Assembly: GCA_022842805.1 (NCBI GenBank)
Contig: JALHOX010000104.1
Location: 1-11,753 of the forward strand
From: Phycisphaerae bacterium
Lineage (GTDB): Bacteria > Planctomycetota > Phycisphaerae > UBA1845 > Fen-1342
Direction: 5' to 3'
Length of the DNA stretch: 11,753 bases
Part shown: in pieces, positions 5,744 to 11,753 of the stretch
Numbering within the stretch: the first letter of the stretch is position 1
Layout: each line of letters starts with the position of its first letter
Notes under the pieces: generated by a model
Seen by the model: the letters and a program-made list of their open reading frames with translations, nothing else
What the model was told of the DNA's origin: nothing
The model's database searches: none
Program-made: the position numbers and the translations under genes

Positions 5744-7257
5744 ACATCGGACGAACGACCTTTTCGCAGTTTTCGACCGACGCGGCGCGATTTAACCGTG
5801 TGCCGGTGGTGGAGACGCTCGTCGGCGACGAGCTGACGCCCGTCAGCGCTTATGCGGCGCTGGCCAAGGAGGCCGACCGGGCGTTTCTGCTCGAGAGCGT
5901 CGTCGGCGGAGAAAAGCTGGCGCGCTATTCGTTTCTGGGCGTCGATCCGACCCGCACACTCTCGGCGACGCGCGATCAGGTGTTGCGAATCGACCATCGC
6001 ACCGGCACGATCGAGCAACTCTCCAGCAACGACCCGCTCACGCTGCTGCAAGCCGAACTGCGAGGCGTCCGCGCCGCGCCGCGGCCGGGTCTGCCGCGCT
6101 TCGTCGGCGGCGCGGTCGGCTACGCGGCGTATGACCTGATCCGCTACTACGAAAAGCTGCCCAACGCCCCGCGCGACGATCGGAATGTGCCCGATCTCTG
6201 CTTCGACCTCTATGACACGCTGCTGATTTTCGACCATGTGTTTAAGCGCGTTCACATCGTGGCTCATGCGACCATCGCGGAGGACGCCTCCCGGCCGCTG
6301 CGCGAGGCCTATGACGATGCGTGTGCGCGAATCGAGGGCATACTCGCCCGTCTGCAGGCCCCGCGCGAGTTTCGCGCTGTGCGACTGCCCGCCGAGTGGC
6401 TCCAACCGACGCACTTCGTCAGCAATTTTCAGCCCGGCGAGTTTGAGCGGGCCGTGCGCAGCTCGCAGGAGTACATCAAGGCCGGCGACATCTTTCAGGT
6501 CGTGCTCTCGCAACGGCTGGAGGCGCGCACCACCGCCGATCCCTTCGCCATCTATCGCGCTGCGCGGCTGATCAATCCTTCGCCGTTCATGTTCCTGTTG
6601 AAGTCGCCGCAGATGACGCTGGTCGGCGCGAGTCCCGAGATCATGTGTCGCGTTGAAGACGGCGTTGTCACCAACCGTCCGCTGGCCGGCACGCGCCCGC
6701 GCGGCGGCGACGAAGCGACCGACGCGCGGCTGCGCGAAGAGCTGCTGGCCGATCAGAAGGAGCGGGCCGAACACGTCATGCTGGTCGATCTCGGCCGCAA
6801 CGACCTCGGCCGCGTCTGTAAGCCCGCCTCGGTCAAGCTGCGCGAACTGATGGCGGTCGAGAACTACAGCCATGTGATGCACATCTCGAGCACGGTCGTC
6901 GGCGAACTGGCCGAGGGGCTGACGGCGTTCGACGCGCTGCGCGCGACACTGCCCGTCGGCACGGTCAGCGGCGCGCCGAAGGTGCGGGCGCTCGAGATCA
7001 TCGACGAGTTGGAGCCGACGCGCCGCGGACCTTATGCGGGTGCGGTGGGCTATGTCGATTTCGCGGGCAACATGGACACTTGCATCGCGCTGCGGACGGT
7101 CGTGCTGCTGCCGCGCAATGACGGACTGCACACGGCGTATGTGCAGGCCGGCGCGGGCATCGTGGCTGACAGCGACCCGCGGCGCGAGTTTGAAGAGACG
7201 CAGAACAAGGCCAAAGGCATGCTCGCGGCGATTCGCGTCGCCGAAGAGTGCTTTTGA
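5740..7257 (+). CDS. trpE: Anthranilate synthase component I
   Basis: This is the chorismate-converting subunit of anthranilate synthase, first step of tryptophan synthesis; with a TrpG glutaminase partner it makes anthranilate from chorismate and glutamine. The 505 residues have the usual length. The N-terminal part carries the feedback-site motif FLLES at residues 49-53. The catalytic domain carries RPLAGTRPRG from about 313, then DLGRNDLGRV and MHISSTVVGEL, PVGTVSGAPKVRALEIIDE from about 405, and GPYAGAVGYVDFAGNMD from about 430. These separate TrpE from isochorismate synthases; the complete N-terminal domain also favours TrpE over PabB. It is the last gene of the trmJ-channel-trpE operon; no trpG, trpD or trpC is adjacent in the window. 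The start is GTG, fixed by the coupling to the channel gene. I see no leader-peptide attenuator, and the spacing leaves no room for one. Confidence 0.95.
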   Translation: MNIGRTTFSQFSTDAARFNRVPVVETLVGDELTPVSAYAALAKEADRAFLLESVVGGEKLARYSFLGVDPTRTLSATRDQVLRIDHRTGTIEQLSSNDPLTLLQAELRGVRAAPRPGLPRFVGGAVGYAAYDLIRYYEKLPNAPRDDRNVPDLCFDLYDTLLIFDHVFKRVHIVAHATIAEDASRPLREAYDDACARIEGILARLQAPREFRAVRLPAEWLQPTHFVSNFQPGEFERAVRSSQEYIKAGDIFQVVLSQRLEARTTADPFAIYRAARLINPSPFMFLLKSPQMTLVGASPEIMCRVEDGVVTNRPLAGTRPRGGDEATDARLREELLADQKERAEHVMLVDLGRNDLGRVCKPASVKLRELMAVENYSHVMHISSTVVGELAEGLTAFDALRATLPVGTVSGAPKVRALEIIDELEPTRRGPYAGAVGYVDFAGNMDTCIALRTVVLLPRNDGLHTAYVQAGAGIVADSDPRREFEETQNKAKGMLAAIRVAEECF

Positions 7258-7258
7258 A

Positions 7259-7283
7259 GAGCCGCGGGCTTCAGCCCGCGCGG
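7259..7283 (+). repeat. Hairpin repeat, left copy of a perfect inverted pair
   Basis: The 25 bases beginning GAGCCGCGGGCTTC are the exact reverse complement of 8162-8186. Each copy is itself a hairpin: CGCGGGC, loop TTCA, GCCCGCG. This copy starts one base after the trpE stop and could act as its transcript end, although no T-run follows. GC-rich palindromes of this kind are common as dispersed intergenic repeats in high-GC bacteria. Confidence 0.85.
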
Positions 7284-7320
7284 ACGCGCGGCGTCGACCT
7301 CGCCGTCGGTCGTTCGAGGT

Positions 7321-8130
7321 ATGCTCGGGGGCGTGGGACGGAAAAGATCAAACTTCACGAAGGCGGTTGGTTGCGCGCTGTTTGGTGCGGTGGCGACTGC
7401 GCTCATCGCCATTTGGGGGCCGACGATCGAATTCAGCCTGGCGACCTTGGTCCGCACCGCGTGGGCCTACGAGCAGCGTTCGATTCGCTGCGAGGACGAC
7501 ATTGTCCTCGACGTTTCCATCAGCCGCGGCTGGGCGAGCGAATCGTGGGGGTTCCGGGAGCAGCGTCCGATGGACGCCGGAGAACCAAGCCCACCGGCGT
7601 GTATCATCGAGCCGAGTTTTCAAAGCGCCCTTGTCGATGCCATCGTCGAGACGCGGATTGACAACGCACGCTTTGATCTACTGAGTCGGGCGCGAGCGTC
7701 TTCAGATCCGTGGACATTCAATCCGGGTGATCGCTGGAACATGGCGCGGGCAAGCGGCTGGCCATTGCGTGTGCTTATGTACACCGAGTGGAGTTACATG
7801 ACACAGATGCCCCAGTCTCACTTCGTCGACGCGTACGTCGTCCCTTGGGGAGCTCGACAAAGATTCCTGCCGAGCATATTCCCGTTGCGACCGTTGCTGA
7901 TTGGTCTGATCGTAGATTTGCTTTTTTGGTCGGTCGCGGCAATGTTCGTGTGCGACGCGATTGCAGTGACATTTCGGTGGTCGCGTCGGCGTCGCGGCTG
8001 CTGCGCCAATTGTGGGTATGATTTGCGCGGGTCGGTGGAGGGGCGGTGTTCGGAGTGTGGGGAGCAATCGTCGGCGATCGCGGCGAATGTGGGGGGAAAG
8101 CCGACCTCCGGGCCAATGAGCACTTCGTAG
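7321..8130 (+). CDS. Membrane protein with C-terminal CGYDLRG zinc ribbon
   Basis: This 269-residue protein has no function that I can name. It has a basic N-terminus and hydrophobic helix 1 at about residues 14-32. A soluble segment of about 150 residues (35-185) follows, probably outside the cytoplasm. Helix 2 lies at about 190-215, then an Arg-rich stop (RWSRRRR), then a cytoplasmic zinc ribbon CANCGYDLRG...RCSECG with Cys 228, 231, 243 and 246. The ribbon is the lineage signature noted in the summary. The extracytoplasmic part is probably fast-evolving, as I see no motif in it. I chose the ATG at 7321, though GAGGT lies directly against it with no spacer; a GTG at 7333 is an alternative. 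Codon use is somewhat looser than in trpE, and the gene sits between the two inverted repeat copies, which fits an accessory insertion. Confidence 0.75.
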   Translation: MLGGVGRKRSNFTKAVGCALFGAVATALIAIWGPTIEFSLATLVRTAWAYEQRSIRCEDDIVLDVSISRGWASESWGFREQRPMDAGEPSPPACIIEPSFQSALVDAIVETRIDNARFDLLSRARASSDPWTFNPGDRWNMARASGWPLRVLMYTEWSYMTQMPQSHFVDAYVVPWGARQRFLPSIFPLRPLLIGLIVDLLFWSVAAMFVCDAIAVTFRWSRRRRGCCANCGYDLRGSVEGRCSECGEQSSAIAANVGGKPTSGPMSTS

Positions 8131-8161
8131 CGCATGTGTACGCTGCTGAAGAGGCGCACTA

Positions 8162-8186
8162 CCGCGCGGGCTGAAGCCCGCGGCTC
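8162..8186 (-). repeat. Hairpin repeat, right copy of a perfect inverted pair
   Basis: This is the exact reverse complement of 7259-7283 over all 25 bases, with the hairpin CGCGGGC-TGAA-GCCCGCG. It lies 31 bases after the stop of the zinc-ribbon gene. Together the two copies bracket that gene within a unit of about 930 bases. No target-site duplication is apparent in the bases just outside the pair. Confidence 0.85.
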
Positions 8187-8219
8187 ATCAGTTAAGAGAA
8201 ATGTCGGCAACTGTCGTGG

Positions 8220-8246
8220 GGAACCGGGGGCGTGACACGGCGTCCA
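8220..8246 (+). promoter_or_regulatory. Candidate ECF-sigma promoter for the VIT/VWA gene
   Basis: GGAACC at 8220-8225 and CGTCCA at 8241-8246 are 15 bases apart (16 between GGAAC and CGTC). This matches the general shape GGAAC-N16-CGTC of promoters read by extracytoplasmic-function sigma factors. The start site would fall near 8250-8255, giving a leader of about 140 bases before the ATG at 8396. Control of an exported protein gene by an envelope-stress sigma factor would make sense. A single short match in GC-rich DNA can arise by chance. Confidence 0.35.
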
Positions 8247-8385
8247 TCTTGGCGTAAGAGCGCCGCTGTGTGCGCTCGATCGATAATCGCACAGTTTCCG
8301 CCGGGATTAGCACGCCGCGCGTGGTTTTATCGCAACCGACGCGAGCGCCGCGTGTATCCACCCGACGGGGAGACGTACAAAACGT

Positions 8386-8389
8386 GGAG
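8386..8389 (+). promoter_or_regulatory. Ribosome binding site setting the VIT/VWA start
   Basis: GGAG lies 6 bases before the ATG at 8396, in the context GTGGAGAATAAC. It is one of the two clearest Shine-Dalgarno sites in the window. With the signal peptide that begins at once, it selects this ATG over the GTG at 8270, which would add 42 residues of low-quality sequence ahead of the signal peptide. Confidence 0.75.
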
Positions 8390-8395
8390 AATAAC

Positions 8396-11302
8396 ATGAG
8401 ACAGGCGAGCTTGCAGTCCGACGCGTGCGTCGCCGCACGCAAGCTGTTCCTCGGGTTTTTTGTCGCCGCGGCCGTCGCGGCCTGGGGGCCATCTCTGGCT
8501 CACGCCGACGAGGTCGTCGCTGAAAGTGGCCAAGGCTGCCTGCGGATCGTCGATCCCGATCGGCCGGTCGATCAGCCGCAAGTCGCGTGTCCGCTCAAGC
8601 ACACGTCGGTCGATGCGAATATCGCGGGCTATGTCGGTCGGACGACGGTCAAACAGACCTTCACCAACCCCACCACGCGCAAGATCGAAGCGATCTACGT
8701 CTTCCCCCTGCCCAATGACGCCGCCGTCGATCGCATGACGATGATCGTCGGCGAGCGACGGATCGTTGCGGATATCAGGGAGCGCGAGGAGGCGCGGCAG
8801 GCGTACGAAGCTGCGAAGTCGGCTGGGCATGTCGCAAGCCTGCTCGATCAGGAGCGGCCGAACATCTTCACCCAGTCGCTCGCCAACATCGAGCCGGGCG
8901 CGACGGTCGAGATCGAGATCAGCTTTGTCGAAACGCTGAGCTACGAGAACGGCCTCTTCACCTGGAATTTTCCGATGGTCGTCGGCCCGCGTTACATCCC
9001 CGGCGGCGGCAGCGCCCCGACCCCGATGACCACCGGTCGCGATACGCCGCGCGTGCCCGATGGCTCGCGCATCACGCCGCCCATTGCACCGAAGGGCAGC
9101 CGCGCCGGCCACGATATCGACATCACCGTCCGCCTCGACGGCGGCTCAGCGCGCATGGCGCCCAACCAGATCAGCAGCGAGCTTCACGACATCGAGCAGA
9201 GCCTCGACGCCGCCCGCGGCAGCGCCACCATCACGCTACGCCGCAAAAACGAAATCCCCAATCGCGATTTCGTGCTGCGCTATCGGCTCGGCGGCGACGA
9301 GCCGGGTCCGGCGTTTCTGACTCATCGCGACGAGCGCGGCGAATTCTTTACGCTCGTGCTGCAGCCGCCGCGGCGCGTCACGCCGGAGACCGTTGTCCCG
9401 CGCGAGCTGATCTTCGTGCTCGATACGAGCGGCTCGATGAGCGGATTCCCGATCGAGCAGGCCAAAAATGTGATGTCGCGGGCCATTGACGCGCTGCGCC
9501 CCGACGACACGTTCAATCTCATTACGTTCGCCGGCGACACGCACATTCTGTGGGACGAGCCGCGACCGGCTTCGAAGCAGAATGTCGCCGACGCCCAGCG
9601 CTTCCTGGCCGACCGCGACGGCGGCGGCGGAACCGAGATGATGAAAGCGATCGACGCCGCCCTGCGTCCTTCGAAGCGAATCACGAACTTCTGTGGAACG
9701 AAGCCGCGCGTCATGTCCGACGATCGCGGTCCGACCGATCGCGGTCCGGGGCGGATGACGAGTGACCTGATGAAGGCCGAGGAACTCGCCGGCCTCGTGC
9801 CCGACGGTCGCTCGGTGATGATCGAGCTCTCTTCGGATCAGATCGTGAACTGGCCGCCCCCGAACGTCCGCAGCACCTGGAGCGGCGTCGCGGTCAATAC
9901 GACCCGCGGGCCGGTCGAACTCCGCAACGCCCCCACCGTCGGCGACACGACGGGGCGGCGGAATTGCGCCGTGCGCGGAACCTGGAGCTGGAACGAAGAC
10001 CGCGACCGCGGCGTGCTGACGATCGAATCGGTCGATTGGAATCTGCCGAGCGATTCTCCGTCGCTCGATGGAAACGACGACCTCCGCGAGGGCAAGCAGC
10101 GGCCGATGCGTGTGGTCTGTTTCATGACCGACGGCTACGTCGGCAATGACATGGAGATTATCGCCGCCGTCAAAAAATTCGCCGACACGACGCGCGTCTT
10201 TTCCTTTGGCATCGGCAACAGCGTCAATCGATTCCTGCTGGACGAAATGGCCCGTGAAGGGCGCGGCGAAGTCGAGTATGTATCGCTGAGCGCCAATCCC
10301 GAAGCCGCCGTGGCGCGCTTCGCCGACCGCATCTCGGCCCCGGTCTTGGCGGATATCTCGATCGACTGGGGCGGTCTTTCGGTCAGCGACGTCTTCCCGA
10401 CGCGCGTGCCCGACCTCTTCGCCGCCAAGCCGATCATCGTCCATGGCCGGCTCACCGGCGACGCCCGCGGCGACATCCGCCTGCGCGGTCAAACCGGCGC
10501 CGGTTCATTTGAGCAGACGATTTCGATCGGCGATCTGGAGCGCTCGGGACAGCGCGACAGCATCGCCGCGCTGTGGGCCCGGGCCAAAGTCGCGCATCTG
10601 CTTCGCAGCGATTACGAAGCTGCGCAGCGCGGCGATTTCCCCGCCGGGCTGAAATCGCAGATCGTCGCGCTGGGGTTGCAATTCCGACTGCTGACGCAGT
10701 TCACGAGCTTTGTCGCGGTGGAAGAGATGACCATCACCCGGGGCGGGCAGCCGACGACTGTGCGCGTGCCGGTGGAGATGCCGGCGGGCGTGAGCCACGA
10801 AGGCATCTTCGGCGGTGGCCCGGCGGGCGGGCAAGGTGGCCAATTGTTCCAAGGCGGAGCAATGCCGACGATTAGCGGCATTCCCGCGCCGGCGCCGATC
10901 GGGAACAAGGCCCGCAAGTTGGCGGCACCACGAAGCGAAACCGGTCGCGTGTTGAAAGAAGCATCGAGAAACGACGCCGTCGACGCCGATGCCGCGAACG
11001 TCCGCGTGTCGGAGCCGGTCGCCAAACTCGACGAGCGTCTGCGCGATCTCGCGAACAAGGTCGAGCGCGACGGACGCGAAGGCGACCTCGAGGCCGGCGG
11101 AGTCAGCGTTCGCCATTGGCGCATCGACGTGACGATCGAGCTCTACGATCTCGGCGACGCGACGCGCGAGGCGCTGAAGAATCTCGGCTTTGAAGAGCTT
11201 GCCGCCGGCAACGCCGCGCGAGTGCTGATTGGTTCGATCGACGTGCGAAAGCTCGTCGCGCTGAGCGAACTGGAGTCTGTCGCCCGCGTTCGCCCCGTGT
11301 AG
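8396..11302 (+). CDS. Exported VIT and VWA domain protein with VWA insert
   Basis: The 968-residue protein has the VIT + von Willebrand A layout of inter-alpha-trypsin-inhibitor-like proteins. Residues 1-37 are a signal peptide (hydrophobic FLGFFVAAAVAAW, cleavage after AHA). The VIT domain spans about 50-185, with GYVGRTTVKQTFTNP, IEAIYVFPLP and REEARQAYEAAK, then LLDQERPNIFTQSLANIEPG. A linker/beta region (about 200-310) follows. The VWA domain begins at about 336 with metal-site (MIDAS) residues DTSGSMS (Asp343, Ser345, Ser347), Thr413 in GGGGTEMM and Asp579 in FMTDGYVGND, all intact. Thr413 and Asp579 are far apart because of an insert at about 425-570. Further parts are a beta region (650-715), a helical segment (720-775), a Gly-rich linker (805-822) and a C-terminal alpha/beta domain (about 875-968). 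No sortase, PEP-CTERM or membrane anchor is seen at the end. Likely roles are adhesion or metal-dependent protein binding in the periplasm or outside the cell; the partner is unknown. It appears monocistronic. Confidence 0.92.
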   Translation: MRQASLQSDACVAARKLFLGFFVAAAVAAWGPSLAHADEVVAESGQGCLRIVDPDRPVDQPQVACPLKHTSVDANIAGYVGRTTVKQTFTNPTTRKIEAIYVFPLPNDAAVDRMTMIVGERRIVADIREREEARQAYEAAKSAGHVASLLDQERPNIFTQSLANIEPGATVEIEISFVETLSYENGLFTWNFPMVVGPRYIPGGGSAPTPMTTGRDTPRVPDGSRITPPIAPKGSRAGHDIDITVRLDGGSARMAPNQISSELHDIEQSLDAARGSATITLRRKNEIPNRDFVLRYRLGGDEPGPAFLTHRDERGEFFTLVLQPPRRVTPETVVPRELIFVLDTSGSMSGFPIEQAKNVMSRAIDALRPDDTFNLITFAGDTHILWDEPRPASKQNVADAQRFLADRDGGGGTEMMKAIDAALRPSKRITNFCGTKPRVMSDDRGPTDRGPGRMTSDLMKAEELAGLVPDGRSVMIELSSDQIVNWPPPNVRSTWSGVAVNTTRGPVELRNAPTVGDTTGRRNCAVRGTWSWNEDRDRGVLTIESVDWNLPSDSPSLDGNDDLREGKQRPMRVVCFMTDGYVGNDMEIIAAVKKFADTTRVFSFGIGNSVNRFLLDEMAREGRGEVEYVSLSANPEAAVARFADRISAPVLADISIDWGGLSVSDVFPTRVPDLFAAKPIIVHGRLTGDARGDIRLRGQTGAGSFEQTISIGDLERSGQRDSIAALWARAKVAHLLRSDYEAAQRGDFPAGLKSQIVALGLQFRLLTQFTSFVAVEEMTITRGGQPTTVRVPVEMPAGVSHEGIFGGGPAGGQGGQLFQGGAMPTISGIPAPAPIGNKARKLAAPRSETGRVLKEASRNDAVDADAANVRVSEPVAKLDERLRDLANKVERDGREGDLEAGGVSVRHWRIDVTIELYDLGDATREALKNLGFEELAAGNAARVLIGSIDVRKLVALSELESVARVRPV
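9721..9750 (+). repeat. Two-unit 15-base tandem repeat inside the VWA insert
   Basis: CGATCGCGGTCCGAC at 9721-9735 is followed directly by CGATCGCGGTCCGGG at 9736-9750, with 13 of 15 bases identical. The repeat is in frame and yields DRGPTDRGP near residues 443-451. It suggests a small recent duplication at the left end of the insert in the VWA domain. Confidence 0.7.
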
Positions 11303-11326
11303 CCGCCCCACCGACTGACCAAGCAC

Positions 11327-11356
11327 ACAGCGGCCCGCGAATTCGCGGGCCGCTGT
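11327..11356. terminator. Perfect 30-base palindrome between convergent genes
   Basis: ACAGCGGCCCGCGAA and its exact reverse complement meet with no unpaired bases, with GAATTC at the centre. It lies 24 bases after the VIT/VWA stop and 31 bases from the stop of the convergent acyl-CoA dehydrogenase gene. A strong GC-rich hairpin in that position most likely ends transcription from both sides. Neither flank has a long T-run: TCGCATTT follows on the plus strand. Confidence 0.7.
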
Positions 11357-11387
11357 CGCATTTCAGCTCTCGCGGAATCGCCGATCG

Positions 11388-11753
11388 TTACGATTCCGGC
11401 GCGCCGTCGGCCATGAGCTTGCGGGCGATGACGAAGCGCTGGATTTCGCTCGTGCCTTCGTAAAGTTCGGTGATCTTCGCGTCGCGCATCAGGCGCTCTA
11501 CCTGATACTCCTGGCAAAAGCCCCAGCCGCCGAAGACCTGCACCGCGAGCGTGCAAACGCGGCTGCTGAGCTCGCTGGCGAAGAGCTTGGCCATGGCGGC
11601 CTGCGGACCGAAGGGGCGTTTGTTCTGCTTCATCCACGCCCCGCGGCGACAAAGCATGCGGGCGGCTTCGATGCCCGTGTGCATGTCGCTGAGCTTCCAC
11701 TGAATCGCCTGAAAGTTGGCGATGGGCTGATTGAATTGATGCCGCGTCTGGCT
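11388..11753 (-). CDS. Acyl-CoA dehydrogenase, C-terminal part
   Basis: This is the last 121 codons of a gene that starts beyond the right edge; the frame is open to base 11753 and ends at TAA. The protein is a flavin (FAD) enzyme that introduces the alpha-beta double bond in acyl-CoA during fatty-acid or branched-chain acid oxidation. Visible motifs of the C-terminal helical domain are RHQFNQPIANFQAIQWKLSD, then MHTGIEAARML, AMAKLFASE, VQVFGGWGF and RDAKITELYEGTSEIQR. The Glu of YEGT is at the position of the catalytic base in medium- and short-chain members. It closes with FVIARKLMADG, a usual end for the family. Substrate chain length cannot be judged from this part. It converges on the VIT/VWA gene with a palindromic terminator between them. 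Confidence 0.95.
   Translation of the reverse strand, partial: SQTRHQFNQPIANFQAIQWKLSDMHTGIEAARMLCRRGAWMKQNKRPFGPQAAMAKLFASELSSRVCTLAVQVFGGWGFCQEYQVERLMRDAKITELYEGTSEIQRFVIARKLMADGAPES

Noticed and set aside
5371..7131. 586-codon open frame on the minus strand opposite trpE
   Set aside because: It lies antisense to a clear trpE, is rich in Arg/His/Asp/Gln as expected from the complement of GC-rich codons, and has no recognisable domain.
7316..7320. GAGGT as a ribosome binding site for the zinc-ribbon gene
   Set aside because: It touches the ATG with no spacing, so it cannot serve that start; for the GTG at 7333 the spacing would be long.
8270..8395. 42-residue N-terminal extension of the VIT/VWA protein from the GTG at 8270
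   Set aside because: It would bury the signal peptide; the ATG at 8396 has a well-spaced GGAG and an immediate signal peptide.
9236..10492. 418-codon open frame on the minus strand opposite the VWA region
   Set aside because: It is antisense to a domain-supported gene, with typical shadow composition and no motif.
1..11753. CRISPR array, transposase, phage or toxin-antitoxin content
   Set aside because: No regularly spaced repeats, no integrase or transposase motifs and no small paired toxin/antitoxin genes were seen. The repeats present are short palindromes in pairs.

Overview
The window looks like chromosomal DNA from a high-GC planctomycete, probably of the Phycisphaerae type. The best pointer is the gene at 7321-8130, which ends in a CxxCGYDLRG...CxxCG zinc ribbon, a C-terminal signature I associate with planctomycete membrane proteins. 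Weak or absent Shine-Dalgarno sequences, long VIT/VWA exported proteins and isolated (non-clustered) biosynthesis genes fit the same picture. The lineage is inferred from these features, not from a marker gene.

Layout. The left edge (1-225, +) holds the tail of a TIGR01777-type epimerase. A minus-strand block follows: a small one-helix membrane protein of unknown function (290-781) lying between two same-orientation copies of a short palindromic repeat, then hisS (841-2217), which is translationally coupled by an ATGA overlap to an upstream YkgJ-type cysteine-cluster gene (2214-3092). A 211-base divergent spacer (3093-3303) carries two dyad/hairpin structures. To its right, a plus-strand hypothetical gene (3304-3696) ends at a good intrinsic terminator.

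Next is a tight plus-strand operon: a TrmJ-like tRNA methyltransferase (3869-4609), a two-helix potassium channel with RCK domains (4616-5743) and trpE (5740-7257). The last two overlap by GTGA. A zinc-ribbon membrane gene (7321-8130) then sits between two perfect inverted copies of a 25-base hairpin repeat.

The largest gene (8396-11302) encodes a 968-residue exported VIT + VWA protein. Its VWA domain is interrupted by an insert of about 145 residues, and it ends in an extra domain of about 90 residues. A good ribosome binding site and an ECF-sigma-like promoter lie upstream. A perfect 30-base palindrome separates it from a convergent acyl-CoA dehydrogenase gene that runs off the right edge.

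Functional picture. Most genes are housekeeping: tRNA charging, tRNA methylation, tryptophan synthesis and fatty-acid oxidation. The less ordinary material is the VIT/VWA protein with its insert and C-terminal domain, the two orphan membrane genes that each sit in a repeat-bounded slot, the YkgJ-hisS coupling, and the TrmJ-channel-TrpE operon. I see no CRISPR array, no transposase, no phage genes, no tRNA or rRNA, and no multi-gene defence-type system. No gene-free stretch exceeds 300 bases; the longest (8131-8395) holds a repeat copy, the candidate promoter and the leader of the VIT/VWA gene.
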